From positions 7,709,501 through 7,773,500 of the forward strand of contig CM053795.1 of NCBI GenBank assembly GCA_028671895.1: a stretch of 64,000 bases of DNA, given 5' to 3'. Every line of letters starts with the position of its first letter. Within the stretch, counting starts at the first letter, position 1. This document shows, in pieces, positions 63,320-64,000 of this stretch. The notes beneath the pieces were generated by a model. That model was not told where the DNA came from, ran no database searches, and saw only the letters and a program-made list of their open reading frames with translations. The translations under genes and the position numbers were made by a program. The DNA comes from Oenanthe sinensis (lineage: Eukaryota; Streptophyta; Magnoliopsida; Apiales; Apiaceae).

Positions 63320-64000
63320 TTCTTCTGCAACACTCTGTTCATCCAGATGCTTCAAATCCAGTACTCGCTTTTGAGGTCGTACTAAAATTCCAACATGTAT
63401 GTAGACCATAGAGCCCTTGAGCATCGTACAGTAATATGTTTGTTTTGAAAGGACAAATAGGCCGAGTCCATAAGTAATAAGATAAATTTCTTAGCACAGG
63501 TGCACGCGATGTAGTTCGGGAAAATTGGTTGTGCTTTTACTTCTGTTGGAGCAAAATGAAGCCAAAATCTACGAGAGGGTTTTATTTCATTCAAAATTCA
63601 CTTGCAATACACCCCATGTTAAAGTATATTGTAGATTCTTTAAATATTATTTATTTAAGAACATTTAAACAATAAAAACATATATATGAATTAAATTGAT
63701 GATTGAATATAATTGCTAATTATGTAATTGAGTATTTATTGATATACATTTGGCTGCTATATGTTTAAAAAATATATTCTCTGTCTCAAAATAAATGTCG
63801 TTTTTAAATTTTTATACATAAAATATGGTGTAAAAAATTCCATAACTTATTTTTTCAATTTTTTTTAATAAAAATTTAAATGGTATATTCTTATTTTAAA
63901 GAGTGCTAATTACGATGAATGCAGTATATTATTTACTTACATTAATTTATAGCGTTATACTATGATTTAATTTAACTGCGGCCTGAGTTTGCAGTTTGTA
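63320..64000. other. CBP60 3' flank and intergenic DNA
   Basis: The 3' UTR probably runs to about 63650. A Stowaway-like end (ctctgtctcaaaataaatgtc, near 63780) starts a possible MITE whose other end was not found before the window stops. Confidence 0.45.

Overview
This window is nuclear DNA from a flowering plant, most likely a eudicot. The evidence is AT-rich intergenic DNA, short GT-AG introns, and families that are plant-specific or have characteristic plant forms: DUF707, CBP60, a plant SCAMP, and a glycine-rich/cysteine-tail secreted protein. The species cannot be fixed from the sequence; an asterid (for example Apiaceae) is only a weak guess. No rRNA, bona fide tRNA, CRISPR or organellar DNA was seen.

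Layout. 1-5840 is AT-rich intergenic DNA. A two-exon gene for a small one-pass membrane protein of unknown function lies at 6091-8680 (+). A repeat-rich block follows at about 8.9-17.6 kb, with MITEs, a five-unit ~170 bp tandem array, a tRNA-like/SINE-like piece and LTR-like debris. A 14-coding-exon DUF707 gene occupies 19005-25202 (+). A 12-exon SCAMP gene occupies 27229-33164 (+). Two related cysteine-tail secreted protein genes are on the minus strand: a frame-broken copy at 34533-34969 and an intact glycine-rich one at 36880-37317. A HAL2-like PAP phosphatase lies at 39792-42805 (-). After more repeat DNA comes a PIG3-type quinone oxidoreductase at 46586-49065 (+), with the 3' half of a broken GH35 beta-galactosidase facing it tail to tail at 50548-53178 (-). 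The last genes are the nucleolar RRP17/Nol12 rRNA-processing protein at 54502-56683 (+), an ~880 bp MULE-like element, and a CBP60 calmodulin-binding transcription factor at 59295-63319 (+).

The genes are unrelated single-copy housekeeping, signalling and secretory functions, as is normal for a plant chromosome arm. They form no operon or cluster, apart from the local duplication of the cysteine-tail protein. All exon models were derived by hand from splice sites, reading phase and family knowledge. For each intact gene the phases close across every junction and end at one stop codon.

No convincing new biological system was found. The most interesting items are the broken paralogue next to the intact glycine-rich gene, the truncated beta-galactosidase with an unexplained coding exon downstream, the ~170 bp tandem array, and a MULE-like element with near-perfect 9 bp target duplications.
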